A stretch of DNA of 64,000 nucleotides from CAWCAW01 sp963714125 (GTDB lineage: Bacteria > Actinomycetota > Acidimicrobiia > Acidimicrobiales > UBA8190): the NCBI GenBank assembly GCA_963714125.1, contig OY970234.1, positions 1 to 64,000 of the forward strand. Direction: 5' to 3'. Below the pieces are notes generated by a model that saw only the letters and a program-made list of their open reading frames with translations, searched no databases and was not told the DNA's origin. Below, piece after piece: positions 1-9,989 of the stretch; positions within the stretch are counted from its first letter, which is position 1, and each line of letters begins with the position of its first letter. The position numbers and the translations under genes are program-made.

Positions 1-16
1 GTCCGTTACGAGGCAC
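1..16 (-). CDS. rpsG: Start of rpsG (30S ribosomal protein S7), cut by window edge
   Basis: Only the first five codons lie in the window. They read from a GTG start immediately after the rpsL stop and give M-P-R-N-G, close to the usual S7 N-terminus (MPRKGP). The position directly downstream of rpsL is where rpsG sits in the str operon. The identification rests on context and five residues. Confidence 0.45.
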
Positions 17-17
17 C

Positions 18-387
18 TCAGGACTCCTTCTTGGCCCCGTAGCGGGAACGGGCTTGGTTGCGCTCGCGCACCCCGGCCGTGGTCCGAGCGCGCCACGGAT
101 CACCTTGTAGCGGACCCCAGGAAGGTCCTTCACCCGGCCACCACGGACAAGACGATGCAGTGCTCCTGGAGGTTCAGGCCGACGCCGGGGATGTAGGCAT
201 CACCTCTATAGATGTGGCAGACGACACCAGCCACCTTCCGCAAAGCCGAGTTGGGCTTCTTGGGGGTGGTGGTGAACACACGGGTGCACACGCCCCGGCG
301 CTGGGGCGTGCCCTTCAGGGCCGGGGTCTTGGTCTTTGACTGCTTGCTGGCTCGTCCTTTGCGAACGAGCTGTTCGATCGTGGGCAC
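18..387 (-). pseudogene. rpsL: 30S ribosomal protein S12, reading frame broken by indels
   Basis: S12 is an essential decoding-centre protein of about 124 residues. From a GTG start at 387 the frame is clean through TTTPKKPNSALRKVA, then is scrambled over about 199-232, where the expected RVRL..GIEVT stretch is missing three bases net. It recovers as AYIPGVG..NLQEH, loses one base near 147-148 (hits a stop where VLVRGGRVKDLPG should run), and loses another near 85-90 before ending correctly as RNQARSRYGAKKES-stop at 18-20. All S12 blocks are present in order but in three frames. Because S12 is essential and in its canonical place after rpoC, sequencing or assembly error is much more likely than a real pseudogene, unless a second intact copy exists. 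A weak AGAGGT ribosome site precedes the start. Confidence 0.85.
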
Positions 388-531
388 GCGTGACCTCTGG
401 GACTTTGTATAGGGGAGCTACTCGGTCGGCGGCGCGCTGGGCCCGAAGGCACCACCGCAGCAACCGAGCAGCGTAATCCTAGCGTGAACCGTGGGCAAAC
501 GATATTGGTCGATCCCGGCGACAGCCGGCTC

Positions 532-3500
532 TCAGGCGCCTTCCTCCAACTGGCCGTTCTCCTCGACGCCGTTGGAGTCATACCCGCCGTGCTCGGGCCC
601 GTTCGATTCGACGCCGTCACCGTTGGTCGACGCCGGCGCCTCACCGCCCAGAGCGCTCCACGGGGATACGGCGGCGGGGGGAGCGAATGAGGGGTACTCC
701 CCCTCGTTGTACCCGCCGAAGCCGGGCTCGCTGGTGCCGCCGACGTCGCGCAACCACGCCGCGAGGTCCTCGGTCTCCTCGTCGAACCCGTAGGTACGAA
801 GGGACACCCCTGCCGCGTCGGGCAGGTCGACCTCGATGTCGCGATAGCGGTCCATACCGGTTCCGGCCGGGATGAGCTTGCCGATGATGATGTTCTCCTT
901 GAGCCCGAAGAGCCGGTCCGAACGCCCTTCGATGGCAGCCTCGGTGAGCACCCTCGTGGTCTCCTGGAAGGAGGCCGCCGACAGCCACGAGTCCGTGGCC
1001 AGCGACGCCTTGGTGATCCCCATGAGCTCGGGGCGTCCTTCGGCCGGCCGTTTCCCCTCTTGCACCAGGGTGCGGTTCACCTCGGCGTAGATCTGGGAGT
1101 CGACACGCTCGCCCGGGAGGAAGGCCGCCTCACCCGGCTCGGCCACGAGCACCCGGCGCAGCATCTGGCGCACGATGAGCTCGATGTGCTTGTCGTGGAT
1201 CGACACACCCTGGTCCCGGTAGACCTTCTGGACCTCTTCCACCAGGTACTGCTGGGTCTCGCGGATGCCCTTGACCTCGAGAAGCTCCTTGGGGTCCTTG
1301 GGTCCTTCCACCAGCGCGTCGCCGGCAGCCACTTCCTGCCCAGCCTTGACCTCGAGGTGGGCCCTCGACGACACCAGCACCGATTCCTCGGCTCCGTCGT
1401 CGGCGACCACCGTGATGCGACGGCCACTCTCCTCGTCCTCGATACGCACGACCCCGGAGTGGTGCGCCAGCACGGCGGCACCCTTGGGGGTACGGGCCTC
1501 GAAGAGCTCCACCACTCGGGGGAGTCCGTGGGTGATGTCCTCACCCACCACACCACCGGTGTGGAACGTACGCATGGTCAGCTGCGTGCCCGGCTCACCG
1601 ATGGACTGGGCCGCGATGACACCCACGGCCTCGCCCAGCTCGATGACCTTGCCCGTAGCCAGTGACTGGCCATAGCAGGTTGCACACACTCCGTGCTCGG
1701 ACTCGCAGGTGAGCACAGAGCGCACCCGGATCCGATCGATAACCGGGTCGTCGCGCAGCACGGCCACCACGTCGTCGGTCAGGATGGTGCCCACCGGAAT
1801 GACCTCGCCGTCGATGAGTACGCCGTCCTCGACCAGGACACGACCGTACGCCCTGGTCTCCAGGTAGGAACGGCGTCCCGCCTCGTCGGGGACCACGCCT
1901 TCGAGCCAGATGCCTCGGACCGTGCCGCAGTCGTCGATCCGGACGATGAGCTCCTGGGCCACGTCCACCAGCCGGCGGGTCAGGTACCCGGAGTCGGCCG
2001 TCCGCAGAGCGGTGTCGGCCAGCCCCTTACGAGCACCGTGGGTGGAGATGAAGTACTCGAGCACCGACAAGCCCTCACGGAACGAGGACTTGATGGGTCG
2101 GGGGATCATCTCCCCTCGCGGGTTGGAGACGAGACCCTTCATGCCGGCGATCTGGCGGATCTGCTGGCTGTTTCCTCGGGCGCCGGAGTCGACCATCATG
2201 TCGAGCGGGTTGAACGCCATGGCCGACAGCGTCTTCTCCATGGCCCGTCCGACCTCGGAGGTCGCCGACGTCCAGATCTCGATTTCCTTCTGGCGCCGCT
2301 CGTCGTCGGTGATGATGCCCCGCTTGAACTGGGTCTCGGCCTTTTCGGCTTCTCGCTCGTAGCGGTCGAGGATGGCCCTCTTCTCCGGCGGCGTACGGAC
2401 GTCGTCGATGGAGATGGTGAGCCCCGACTGGGCGGCGAAACGGAAGCCCAGGGCCTTGATGCGGTCCAAAGACTCGGCCACCACGCCCTTGGGCTCGTTG
2501 GCCGAAATCTCCTCGACGATGGTCCCGATCGGCATGTTGCGCTTGCCGACCACGTCGTTGACGAATCGGAAACCCTTGGGAAGAGCCGAGTTGAAGAACA
2601 CCCGACCCGGGGTGGTGGTGAGCTCGAGGTACTGCGTCGCCTCGGCGTCACCGTGCCCGTTGGTCGCTACCGTGACGGTCTCCCCATCCCCCGAACCCGG
2701 GTTCCAGGGCGCCACCAACTCTTCGTCTGCTGAGCCCGCCTCGGTGGTGGCGCCATCGCCGGCGACGGCGACGCCTTCCGCAGCTTCCTCGTCGAGCAAT
2801 GCCACGGCCTTGACCACGGCGTCATACAGCGAGGAGTCCGGCGTCGGCCGCAGCACGATGCGGGCGTGCAAGTCGATGTCGCCCACATCGAAGGCCCGCT
2901 CGACCTCATAGGCGTGACGGAAGACCCGGCCTTCGCCCTTGGCCCCTTCGACGTCCAGGGTCAGGTAGTAGGCGCCGAACACCATGTCCTGGGTGGGCAC
3001 GGTGATGGGTCGACCCGTGGCCGGGGAGAGGATGTTGTTGGCCGACAGCATGAGGACGCGCGCCTCGGCTTGCGCCTCGGCGGACAGCGGCAGGTGCACC
3101 GCCATCTGGTCCCCGTCGAAGTCGGCGTTGAAGGCCGTGCACACCAACGGGTGCACCTGAATGGCCTTGCCTTCCACCAGGACCGGCTCGAAAGCTTGGA
3201 TCCCCAAGCGGTGCAAGGTCGGGGCCCGGTTGAGCAGGACGGGGTGCTCTTTGATGACCCCTTCCAGCACATCCCAGACCTGGGCGCGGCGGCGTTCCAC
3301 CATGCGCTTGGCCGACTTGATGTTCTGCGCCAGCTCCAGGTCGACAAGCCGCTTCATGACGAACGGCTTAAAGAGCTCGAGGGCCATGAGCTTGGGCAGC
3401 CCGCACTGGTGCAACTTCAAGGTGGGACCGATGACGATGACGGAACGGCCCGAGTAGTCGACCCGCTTGCCCAGAAGGTTCTGGCGGAAACGGCCCTGCT

Positions 3501-4783
3501 TGCCCTTGAGCATGTCCGACAAGCTCTTCAGGGGCCGGTTGCCCGGTCCGGTGACGGGCCGCCCCCGGCGCCCGTTGTCGAAGAGGGCGTCGACGGCCTC
3601 TTGGAGCATGCGCTTCTCGTTGTTGATGATGATCTCCGGGGCGCCCAGGTCCAGGAGTCGCTTCAACCGGTTGTTCCGGTTGATGACGCGCCGGTAGAGG
3701 TCGTTGAGGTCCGAGGTGGCGAAACGGCCACCGTCGAGCTGGACCATCGGCCGCAGGTCGGGCGGGATCACCGGCACGACCTCGAGGATCATGGCGCGCG
3801 GGTCGTTGATACGACGCCCGTGGTCGTCGCGGCGGTTGAAGGCGGTGACGATCTTCAGGCGCTTGATGGCCTTCTGGCGGCGCTGCGCCGAAAGCGGGCG
3901 CCGGCCGTCAGAAGCATCGATGTTGTCGCGGAGCTTGATCTCCTCGGCATCGAGATCGATGCGGGCGATGAGCCGGGAGATGGCTTCTGCCCCCATGCCG
4001 CCCTCGAAGTAGTCGTCGTAGCGGATCTTGATCTCCCGCCACAGCAACTCGTCCTCGATGATCTTGCGGGGGTAGAGGTCGCGAAACTCGTCGAAGGCGC
4101 GGTTGGCCAGGTCGACATCGGCCTCATAGCGCTCGCGCACCGAGCCGATCTCCTTTTCGGCCAGGCGCTGGCGCGCCTTGATCTCGGTGTCCTTGGCGCC
4201 TTCTTTCTCCAAGTCGGCGAGCTCAGTCTCGAGCACCTTGAAACGACGGTCGATCTCCAGGTCGCGCTGGCGCTCGAGCTGGGTGATCTCCTCGGCCAGC
4301 TCGGTCTCGAGCGCGCTGAGGTCCTCGTGACGGCGCTCGTCGTCCACCCACGTGACGAGGTTGGCGGCGAAGTAGATGACCTTCTCCAGTTGCTTGGCCT
4401 TCAGCTCCTCGCGGGCCTCGGTGCCCATGAGGAGGTAGGCCAGCCAGCTACGGGTGCCGCGCAGGTACCAGATGTGCACCACGGGAGCGGCCAGCTCGAT
4501 GTGGCCCATGCGCTCGCGCCGGACCTTCGAACGAGTCACCTCCACGCCGCAGCGCTCGCAGATGATCCCCCGGAAGCGCACGCGCTTGTACTTGCCGCAG
4601 TAGCACTCCCAGTCCTTGGTAGGACCGAAGATCTTCTCGCAGAACAGGCCATCCTTTTCCGGACGCAAGCGTCCGGTAGTTGATGGTCTCGGGCTTTTTG
4701 ACCTCCCCGTTCGACCACGAGCGGATGGACTCCGCTGTAGCCAGACCGATACGGAGCTGGTCGAAATTATTGACGTCCAGCAT
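532..4783 (-). CDS. rpoC: RNA polymerase beta' subunit (one apparent frameshift near 4666)
   Basis: Catalytic subunit of RNA polymerase, about 1416 residues when repaired. The true N-terminus (MLDVNNFDQLRIGLATAESI) starts at ATG 4783, three bases after the rpoB stop. The frame breaks after INYRTL and resumes one base later with RPEKDGLFCEKIFGPTKDWE, so a single extra base at about 4666 explains it. Visible landmarks are the first zinc site (CYCGKY..CERCG), the catalytic loop NADFDGDQMAVH, the trigger-loop/bridge region GARGNSQQIRQ, and the second zinc site (TCESEHGVCATCYG). There is a lineage-type coiled insertion near residues 130-240, a Gly/Asp-rich insertion in the middle of the protein and a low-complexity C-terminal tail. 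Operon with rpoB upstream and rpsL downstream. Confidence 0.97.
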
Positions 4784-4785
4784 CC

Positions 4786-7700
4786 TCAGAAGCTCCTCTC
4801 CGCAGCGCGACGCTCGTCTTCTTCATCCGACCCTCGTTCGGGCCGGCTGATGTCGATGCCAAGCTCCTCGGCCGTCCTGAAGACGTCCTCGTCGAGCTCG
4901 CGCATCTCAATCTCTTCACCGGTGGTCGACAGCACCTCGACATTGAGGCACAGCGACTGCATCTCCTTGATGAGCACCTTGAAGCTCTCGGGGATCCCGG
5001 GCTCGGGGATGTTCTCGCCCTTGACGATGGCCTCGTAGACCTTGACGCGGCCGAGCACATCGTCGGACTTGATGGTGAGCAGCTCCTGCAGGGCGTAGGC
5101 GGCCCCGTATGCCTCGAGCGCCCACACCTCCATCTCTCCGAAGCGCTGGCCACCGAACTGGGCCTTACCACCCAAGGGCTGCTGGGTGATCATCGAGTAC
5201 GGGCCGGTGGACCGGGCGTGGATCTTGTCGTCGACAAGGTGGGCCAGCTTCAAGATGTAGACGTAGCCCACCGAGATGGGGTTGTCGTACACCTCGCCGG
5301 TGCGGCCGTTGTACAAGGTGGCCTTGCCGTCGGTGCCGATGAGCCGGACCCCGTCGCCCAACGCCGAGTCGGAGTGCAACCGCTCGAAGAGCTTGCGAAT
5401 GGTCGGGTGCCGACCAGCGTCGTCCTCTTCGTCCCAGTGCGCCCCGTCGAAGGCAGGCGTCGACACCCACACAGCCGGGTCGGTGCGGGGCCGCGTCTTG
5501 GTCTTGGCGCCCCGTCCCTCCTGCTCGTGGTCCTCGGCGCCGTCCCAGCCCCAGCGGGCCGCGTAGCCGAGATGTGATTCGAGGACCTGGCCCACGTTCA
5601 TCCGGCTGGGCACGCCCAGGGGATTCAAGATGATGTCGACGGGCGTGCCATCGGGAAGAAACGGCATGTCTTCGATCGGCAAGATGCGCGAGATGACGCC
5701 CTTGTTCCCGTGGCGTCCGGCCAGCTTGTCGCCCTCGGAGATCTTGCGCTTCTGGGCCACGTAGACGCGCACCAGCTGGTTGACGCCGGGCGGCAGCTCG
5801 TGGGAGTCCTCGCGCGAGAAGACGCGTACGTCGATGACCTTGCCAGACTCACCGTGGGGCACCTTCAACGAGGTGTCACGCACCTCGCGGGCTTTCTCGC
5901 CAAAGATGGCCCGCAAGAGGCGCTCTTCGGGAGTCTGCTCCGTCTCGCCCTTGGGAGTGACCTTGCCCACCAGCACATCGCCGGGCTCGACCTCGGCCCC
6001 GATGCGGATGATGCCGCGCTCGTCGAGGTCGGCCAGGATCTCCTCGGACAGGTTGGGGATGTCCCTGGTGATCTCCTCGGCACCCAGCTTGGTGTCGCGG
6101 GCGTCGACTTCGTGCTCTTCGATGTGGATCGAGGTGAGCACGTCGTCACGCACGAGGCGCTCGGACAAGATGATGGCGTCCTCGAAGTTGTAGCCCTCCC
6201 ACGGCATGAAGGCCACGAGCAGGTTCTTGCCCAGCGCCAGCTCGCCGTTGTGGGTGGCGGGGCCGTCGGCCAGCACGTCACCGGTCACGACCTTCTGACC
6301 TTCGGAAACAAGGACCTTCTGGTTGATCGAGGTGTTCTGGTTGGAGCGGTTGAACTTGGCCAGGACGTAGTTGCGCCGGCCCAGTTCGTCGCCGAGCCGG
6401 TCGCGCTGCCCGGCGCGGTACTCGACGGTGATGCGCTCACCCGATACCTCGGTGACGGTCCCCTCGCCTTGGGACACCACCACGTCGCCGGCGTCCTGGG
6501 CGGCGCGAGCCTCGACCCCGGTGCCGATGTACGGCGCCTCGGGGACCACCAACGGCACGGCCTGCTTCTGCATGTTGGCGCCCATCAGGGCCCGGTTGGC
6601 GTCGTCGTGCTCGACGAAGGGGATGAGGGCGGTGGACACCGAGACGATCTGCTTGGGCGAGACGTCCATCAAGTCGACCTCGGACGGGAGCACGTAGTCG
6701 ATCTCGCTGGTGGTGCCGTAGGAGGTCGACGTGGCCCCCACCCGCACGCCCGCGCCTTGCGGCCCGCGCCGTACCAGGACGCGCTCGTCGACGAACCCGC
6801 CTCGCTCGTCGAGCTTGGCGTTGGCCTGAGCAATGACGTGCTCTTCTTCTTCGTCGGCAGCCAGATAGACGATCTCGTCGGTGACGCGACCGTCGGTGAC
6901 CTTGCGATACGGCGTCTCGATGAAGCCGTACTCGTTCACCCGCCCATAGGTCGCCAAGGCCCCGATCAGGCCGATGTTGGGACCCTCGGGAGTCTCGATG
7001 GGGCACATGCGCCCGTAGTGGGAGCTGTGCACGTCTCGGACCTCGAAGCCGGCCCGCTCACGTGACAGACCGCCGGGGCCAAGAGCAGACAGCCGGCGCT
7101 TGTGGGCCAGGCCCGACAGCGGGTTGTTCTGGTCCATGAACTGGGAGAGCTGGCTGGTGCCGAAGAACTCCTTGATGGCAGCGACCACGGGCCTGATGTT
7201 GATCAGGGTCTGAGGGGTGATGGCCTCCACGTCCTGGGTGGTCATGCGCTCGCGCACCACCCGCTCCATGCGGCTCAGTCCCACCCGTACCTGGTTCTGG
7301 ATGAGCTCACCCACCGACCGGATGCGCCGGTTGGCGAAGTGGTCCTGGTCGTCGATGCGGTACCCCGACTCGCCGTCGGCCAAATGCAGCATGTAGGTGG
7401 CCGTGGCCAGGATCTCCGACGGCGACAGGACGCCTTGGTCCGGAGCCGGACGATCGAGGTTCACGTCCAAGATGCTGGCGATGCGCTCGATCTCAGGGCC
7501 GAGCTTGCGATTGAGCTTGTAGCGACCGACACGCGTCAGGTCGTAGCGCTTGGGGTTGAAGAAGGCGTTCTCGAAGTACCCCTTGGCGGCCTCGGCCGAC
7601 AGCGGCTCGCCGGGACGGGCCCGCTTGTAGATCTCGAGGAGGGCCTCTTCACGCGAAGGAGCCAGGTCACGCTCTTTCTCCCACTGTCCCTCGAGGAAGT

Positions 7701-8352
7701 CGAAGTGACGAACGAAGCGAGACAGGAAGGCCTCGTCCTCGTATCCCAGGGCGCGCAGCAACACGAACAGGGACAGGCGACGCTTGCGGGCCACCCGGGC
7801 CCCGGCGGTGACGTCCTTGGACGGCTTGGCCTCCACGTCGAACTCGACCCACTCACCCCGGTAGGGGTGAATAGTCCCGGTCACGATGGTCTTGGCGTCG
7901 CGGCCGGGCTGGAAGATGACACCAGGGGAACGCACCAGCTGGCTCACCACGACCCGCTCGGTGCCGTTGATGATGAATGTGCCCTTTTCCGTCATCATCG
8001 GGAAGTCGCCCATGAAGACGGTCTGCTCTTTGATCTCGCCGGTGCTGGCGTTCATGAACTGCGCCCGCACGAACACCGGGGCGGCGTAGGTCATGTCCTT
8101 TTCCTTGCACTCCTCCTCCTTGAACTTCGGAGGTGGGCGCAGGTCAGGGTCCTGCGGGTCGAACTCGAGGCGCAGGCTCAGCTGGCCGGTGAAGTCCTCG
8201 ATGGGGCTGATGTCGTTGAAGGCCTCCGCCAAGCCCTTTTCAAGAAACCAGCGGAACGAGTCACGTTGAATGCTGACCAGATCCGGCAGGGGTAGGACTT
8301 CGTTGAGGTTGGCGAAGGAGAAGCGTTCCGGGCTTTTCGAACGTGTAGGCAA
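4786..8352 (-). CDS. rpoB: RNA polymerase beta subunit
   Basis: Beta subunit, 1188 residues, close to mycobacterial length. The start is a TTG at 8352, chosen because GGAGGAG lies six bases upstream and the protein then begins MPTRSKSPERFSFANLNEVL; no ATG lies nearby. The rifampicin region GTSQLSQFMDQNNPLSGLAH is followed by KRRLSALGPGG, so the His and Ser positions associated with rifampicin sensitivity are wild type. The residue before that His is Ala rather than the usual Thr. The downstream block SHYGRMCPIETPEGPNIGLI is intact, as is the C-terminal GGQRFGEMEVWALEAYGAA. Three bases separate it from rpoC. Confidence 0.98.
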   Translation of the reverse strand: MPTRSKSPERFSFANLNEVLPLPDLVSIQRDSFRWFLEKGLAEAFNDISPIEDFTGQLSLRLEFDPQDPDLRPPPKFKEEECKEKDMTYAAPVFVRAQFMNASTGEIKEQTVFMGDFPMMTEKGTFIINGTERVVVSQLVRSPGVIFQPGRDAKTIVTGTIHPYRGEWVEFDVEAKPSKDVTAGARVARKRRLSLFVLLRALGYEDEAFLSRFVRHFDFLEGQWEKERDLAPSREEALLEIYKRARPGEPLSAEAAKGYFENAFFNPKRYDLTRVGRYKLNRKLGPEIERIASILDVNLDRPAPDQGVLSPSEILATATYMLHLADGESGYRIDDQDHFANRRIRSVGELIQNQVRVGLSRMERVVRERMTTQDVEAITPQTLINIRPVVAAIKEFFGTSQLSQFMDQNNPLSGLAHKRRLSALGPGGLSRERAGFEVRDVHSSHYGRMCPIETPEGPNIGLIGALATYGRVNEYGFIETPYRKVTDGRVTDEIVYLAADEEEEHVIAQANAKLDERGGFVDERVLVRRGPQGAGVRVGATSTSYGTTSEIDYVLPSEVDLMDVSPKQIVSVSTALIPFVEHDDANRALMGANMQKQAVPLVVPEAPYIGTGVEARAAQDAGDVVVSQGEGTVTEVSGERITVEYRAGQRDRLGDELGRRNYVLAKFNRSNQNTSINQKVLVSEGQKVVTGDVLADGPATHNGELALGKNLLVAFMPWEGYNFEDAIILSERLVRDDVLTSIHIEEHEVDARDTKLGAEEITRDIPNLSEEILADLDERGIIRIGAEVEPGDVLVGKVTPKGETEQTPEERLLRAIFGEKAREVRDTSLKVPHGESGKVIDVRVFSREDSHELPPGVNQLVRVYVAQKRKISEGDKLAGRHGNKGVISRILPIEDMPFLPDGTPVDIILNPLGVPSRMNVGQVLESHLGYAARWGWDGAEDHEQEGRGAKTKTRPRTDPAVWVSTPAFDGAHWDEEDDAGRHPTIRKLFERLHSDSALGDGVRLIGTDGKATLYNGRTGEVYDNPISVGYVYILKLAHLVDDKIHARSTGPYSMITQQPLGGKAQFGGQRFGEMEVWALEAYGAAYALQELLTIKSDDVLGRVKVYEAIVKGENIPEPGIPESFKVLIKEMQSLCLNVEVLSTTGEEIEMRELDEDVFRTAEELGIDISRPERGSDEEDERRAAERSF

Positions 8353-8593
8353 GGCCTACTCCTCCCAGGTGAGGTGGCGGACACGACGGCACTGCGGGTG
8401 TGGGGACGGGGGGCCCCACGCAAGCGGTTGGACTACTAGGTGCAAAGCGGGCTCAGACGGGCGTCCGAATGGTGCGAAGCCGGGGCAACGGTTGTCGTCG
8501 GGGCGCGCGTCATTCAGGCGACAAAAGCAAAGGTGGCGCGAAGAAGGGGCACGGCAACCGTTAAGCATACGCGGCGGCGCGTCGCGTTGCAAC

Positions 8594-8607
8594 CCCCCAA
8601 TTGGGGG
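8594..8607. promoter_or_regulatory. Perfect 14-bp palindrome in the rplL-rpoB spacer
   Basis: CCCCCAATTGGGGG lies 242 bases upstream of the rpoB start and 66 bases after the rplL stop. It follows the large stem-loop at 8627-8660 on the transcribed strand. It may be part of the same RNA processing/attenuation region or a protein site; the sequence alone does not decide. Confidence 0.4.
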
Positions 8608-8626
8608 CGCAACGGACAGGGTACGG

Positions 8627-8660
8627 ACGCGCCGGGGTCCCGTCAAGGACTCCGGCGCGT
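8627..8660 (-). promoter_or_regulatory. rplL-rpoB intergenic stem-loop (attenuator or RNase site candidate)
   Basis: ACGCGCCGG at 8627-8635 pairs with CCGGCGCGT at 8652-8660. After one mismatch a further four pairs (8637-8640 with 8647-8650) form, giving a 13-pair stem and a six-base loop. It sits 13 bases after the rplL stop and has no U-tract, so it is not a classical intrinsic terminator. In E. coli the same spacer holds a partial terminator and an RNase III site that set the L12:RpoB ratio; a similar role here is inference. The whole 8353-8673 spacer holds no gene. Confidence 0.6.
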
Positions 8661-8673
8661 GCCGGCCCTTTGC

Positions 8674-9069
8674 CTACTTGACTTCGACGGTGGCCCCGGC
8701 CTCTTCGAGCTGGGCTTTTGCCTTTGCGGCCTCTTCCTTGGGAACCCGCTCCAGCACCGGCTTGGGTGCCGAGTCGACGAGGTCCTTGGCCTCTTTGAGG
8801 CCGAGGCTGGTAAGCGCCCGGACCTCTTTGATGACCTGGATCTTCTTGTCGCCCGCCGCCGTCAGCACGACGTCGAACTCACTCTGCTCCTCCTCGCCGC
8901 CTCCGGCCGCGTCGCCGCCGGCCGGTGCCGCCGCGGCCACAGCCACAGGGGCGGCGGCGGTCACACCGAACTTCTCCTCGAAGTCCTTGAGGAGCTCGGA
9001 GAGCTCGAGGACCGTCAGACTGGCGATCCCGTCGAGGATCTGGTCCTTGGTGAGGGTTTTTTCAGCCAT
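8674..9069 (-). CDS. rplL: 50S ribosomal protein L7/L12
   Basis: Stalk protein that recruits translation GTPases, 131 residues. The N-terminal dimerisation domain (LTKDQILDGIASLTVLELSE) is followed by an Ala/Gly-rich hinge at about residues 38-57 and the C-terminal factor-binding domain ending LEEAGATVEVK. The segment EKTEFDV-like EEQSEFDVVL and the helix GLKEAKDLVD are typical. An AGGAG ribosome site precedes ATG 9069. It follows rplJ by 65 bases and precedes the stem-loop and rpoB. Confidence 0.97.
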   Translation of the reverse strand: MAEKTLTKDQILDGIASLTVLELSELLKDFEEKFGVTAAAPVAVAAAAPAGGDAAGGGEEEQSEFDVVLTAAGDKKIQVIKEVRALTSLGLKEAKDLVDSAPKPVLERVPKEEAAKAKAQLEEAGATVEVK

Positions 9070-9134
9070 TTCGCTGTGCTCCTTCTGATATCTCGACTTG
9101 ATTGACTCGGTAGGGGGTGGGCTCGAAGCGTCCG

Positions 9135-9989
9135 TCAGGCCTCGGGCGCCGGCTCGGCTTCGGCTTCTGCCGCCGGCTCGGCTTCGGCTTCGGCTTCTGC
9201 CACCGGCTCGGCTTCGGCGACCGGCTCGGTCGCAGCTTCGGCCTCAGGCGTTGCCGGCTCGGCGGCCTCAGCCGGGGCCTCGGTGGGGGCCGCCGCCTCT
9301 GCGGTCTCTGCCTCAGGGGTCGCCGCCTCTGCTTCAGCCGGAGCCTCTGCTTCAGCCGGAGCCTCTGCTTCAGCCGGAGCCTCTGCTTCAGCCGGAGCCT
9401 CTGCTTCAGCCGGAGCCTCTGCTTCAGCCGGAGCCTCCGCCTCGGCCGCAGCCGGCTCCGCCGGCACCCCGCCCCGCTCATCCACCAGGGCCGACAGCCC
9501 ATAGGCGAAGTTCCGCAGCACAGCACCGAGAAGGCCGGCCATCTGTTGCATGGGAGCGGCGATCCCCCCGGCGATCCGCCCCAGCAGCACCTCCCGTGAA
9601 GGCAGGTCGGCCAGCACTCCCAAATCAGAAGCCGACAGGTACCCGTCGGAGTACATGCCGCCCTTGACGATCAGATGGGCGTTGCCGCGCGCGAAGTCCC
9701 GCAACGCCTTGGCCACCGCAGTCACCTCGCCCGAGACGAAGGCGATCCCAGTCGGCCCCACCAAAAGCTCGGCCAGCGGTTCGTGCTGTCCCCCCGCGAT
9801 GGCCAGCTTGACCAGGGTGTTCTTGTAGACCTTGTAGTCGCCCCCGACCGCCGAAAGAGCTTGGCGCAACTCGGCCAGTTCGGCCACGCTCAGGCCCCGG
9901 TACTCGGTCAAGATGGCAGCCGGCGAGCCCTCGAGGCGCGCCCGCACCTCAGCGACCACGGCCACCTTCTCCGGCCTGGGGTTCTCCAT
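9135..9989 (-). CDS. rplJ: 50S ribosomal protein L10 with long Ala/Glu/Pro tail
   Basis: Stalk base protein that carries L7/L12 dimers. The first 170 residues are a normal L10 (LTEYRGLSVAELAELR, YKVYKNTLVKLAI, the C-terminal L12-binding helix MQQMAGLLGAVLRNFAYGLS). L10 is normally about 165-180 residues, but this protein runs to 284 because of an acidic, low-complexity tail from about residue 171, rich in EAPAEA repeats. Part of the tail is encoded by six perfect 18-bp repeats. The tail is in frame and ends in a normal stop 65 bases before rplL. Its role is unknown. Confidence 0.95.
   Translation of the reverse strand: MENPRPEKVAVVAEVRARLEGSPAAILTEYRGLSVAELAELRQALSAVGGDYKVYKNTLVKLAIAGGQHEPLAELLVGPTGIAFVSGEVTAVAKALRDFARGNAHLIVKGGMYSDGYLSASDLGVLADLPSREVLLGRIAGGIAAPMQQMAGLLGAVLRNFAYGLSALVDERGGVPAEPAAAEAEAPAEAEAPAEAEAPAEAEAPAEAEAPAEAEAPAEAEAATPEAETAEAAAPTEAPAEAAEPATPEAEAATEPVAEAEPVAEAEAEAEPAAEAEAEPAPEA
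9325..9432. repeat. Six perfect 18-bp tandem repeats inside rplJ
   Basis: The unit GCCTCTGCTTCAGCCGGA (plus strand) occurs six times head to tail and is followed by a degenerate seventh copy at 9433-9450. On the coding strand each unit encodes six residues of the form P-A-E-A-E-A. The identity between units indicates recent expansion, and copy number may vary between strains. Confidence 0.95.

Noticed and set aside
4655..4680. Programmed frameshift in rpoC
   Set aside because: No slippery heptamer, no known case in rpoC, and the needed shift is explained by one extra base at a small hairpin.
2866..4683. 605-codon open frame on the plus strand antisense to rpoC
   Set aside because: Composition is His/Gly/Val/Leu-rich shadow typical of the complementary strand of a high-GC gene; no family sequence and rpoC is certain. 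The same holds for long antisense frames at 1060-1665, 5710-7065, 7102-8295 and 62029-63495.
8627..8660. Rho-independent terminator after rplL
   Set aside because: The stem is strong but no U-tract follows, and rpoB must be transcribed through it.
8440..9105. 221-codon plus-strand frame across the rplL region
   Set aside because: It is antisense to rplL and the intergenic stem-loop, with Arg/Gly-rich shadow composition.
9325..9432. CRISPR-like or intergenic repeat
   Set aside because: Perfect 18-bp tandem repeat without spacers, in frame inside rplJ.
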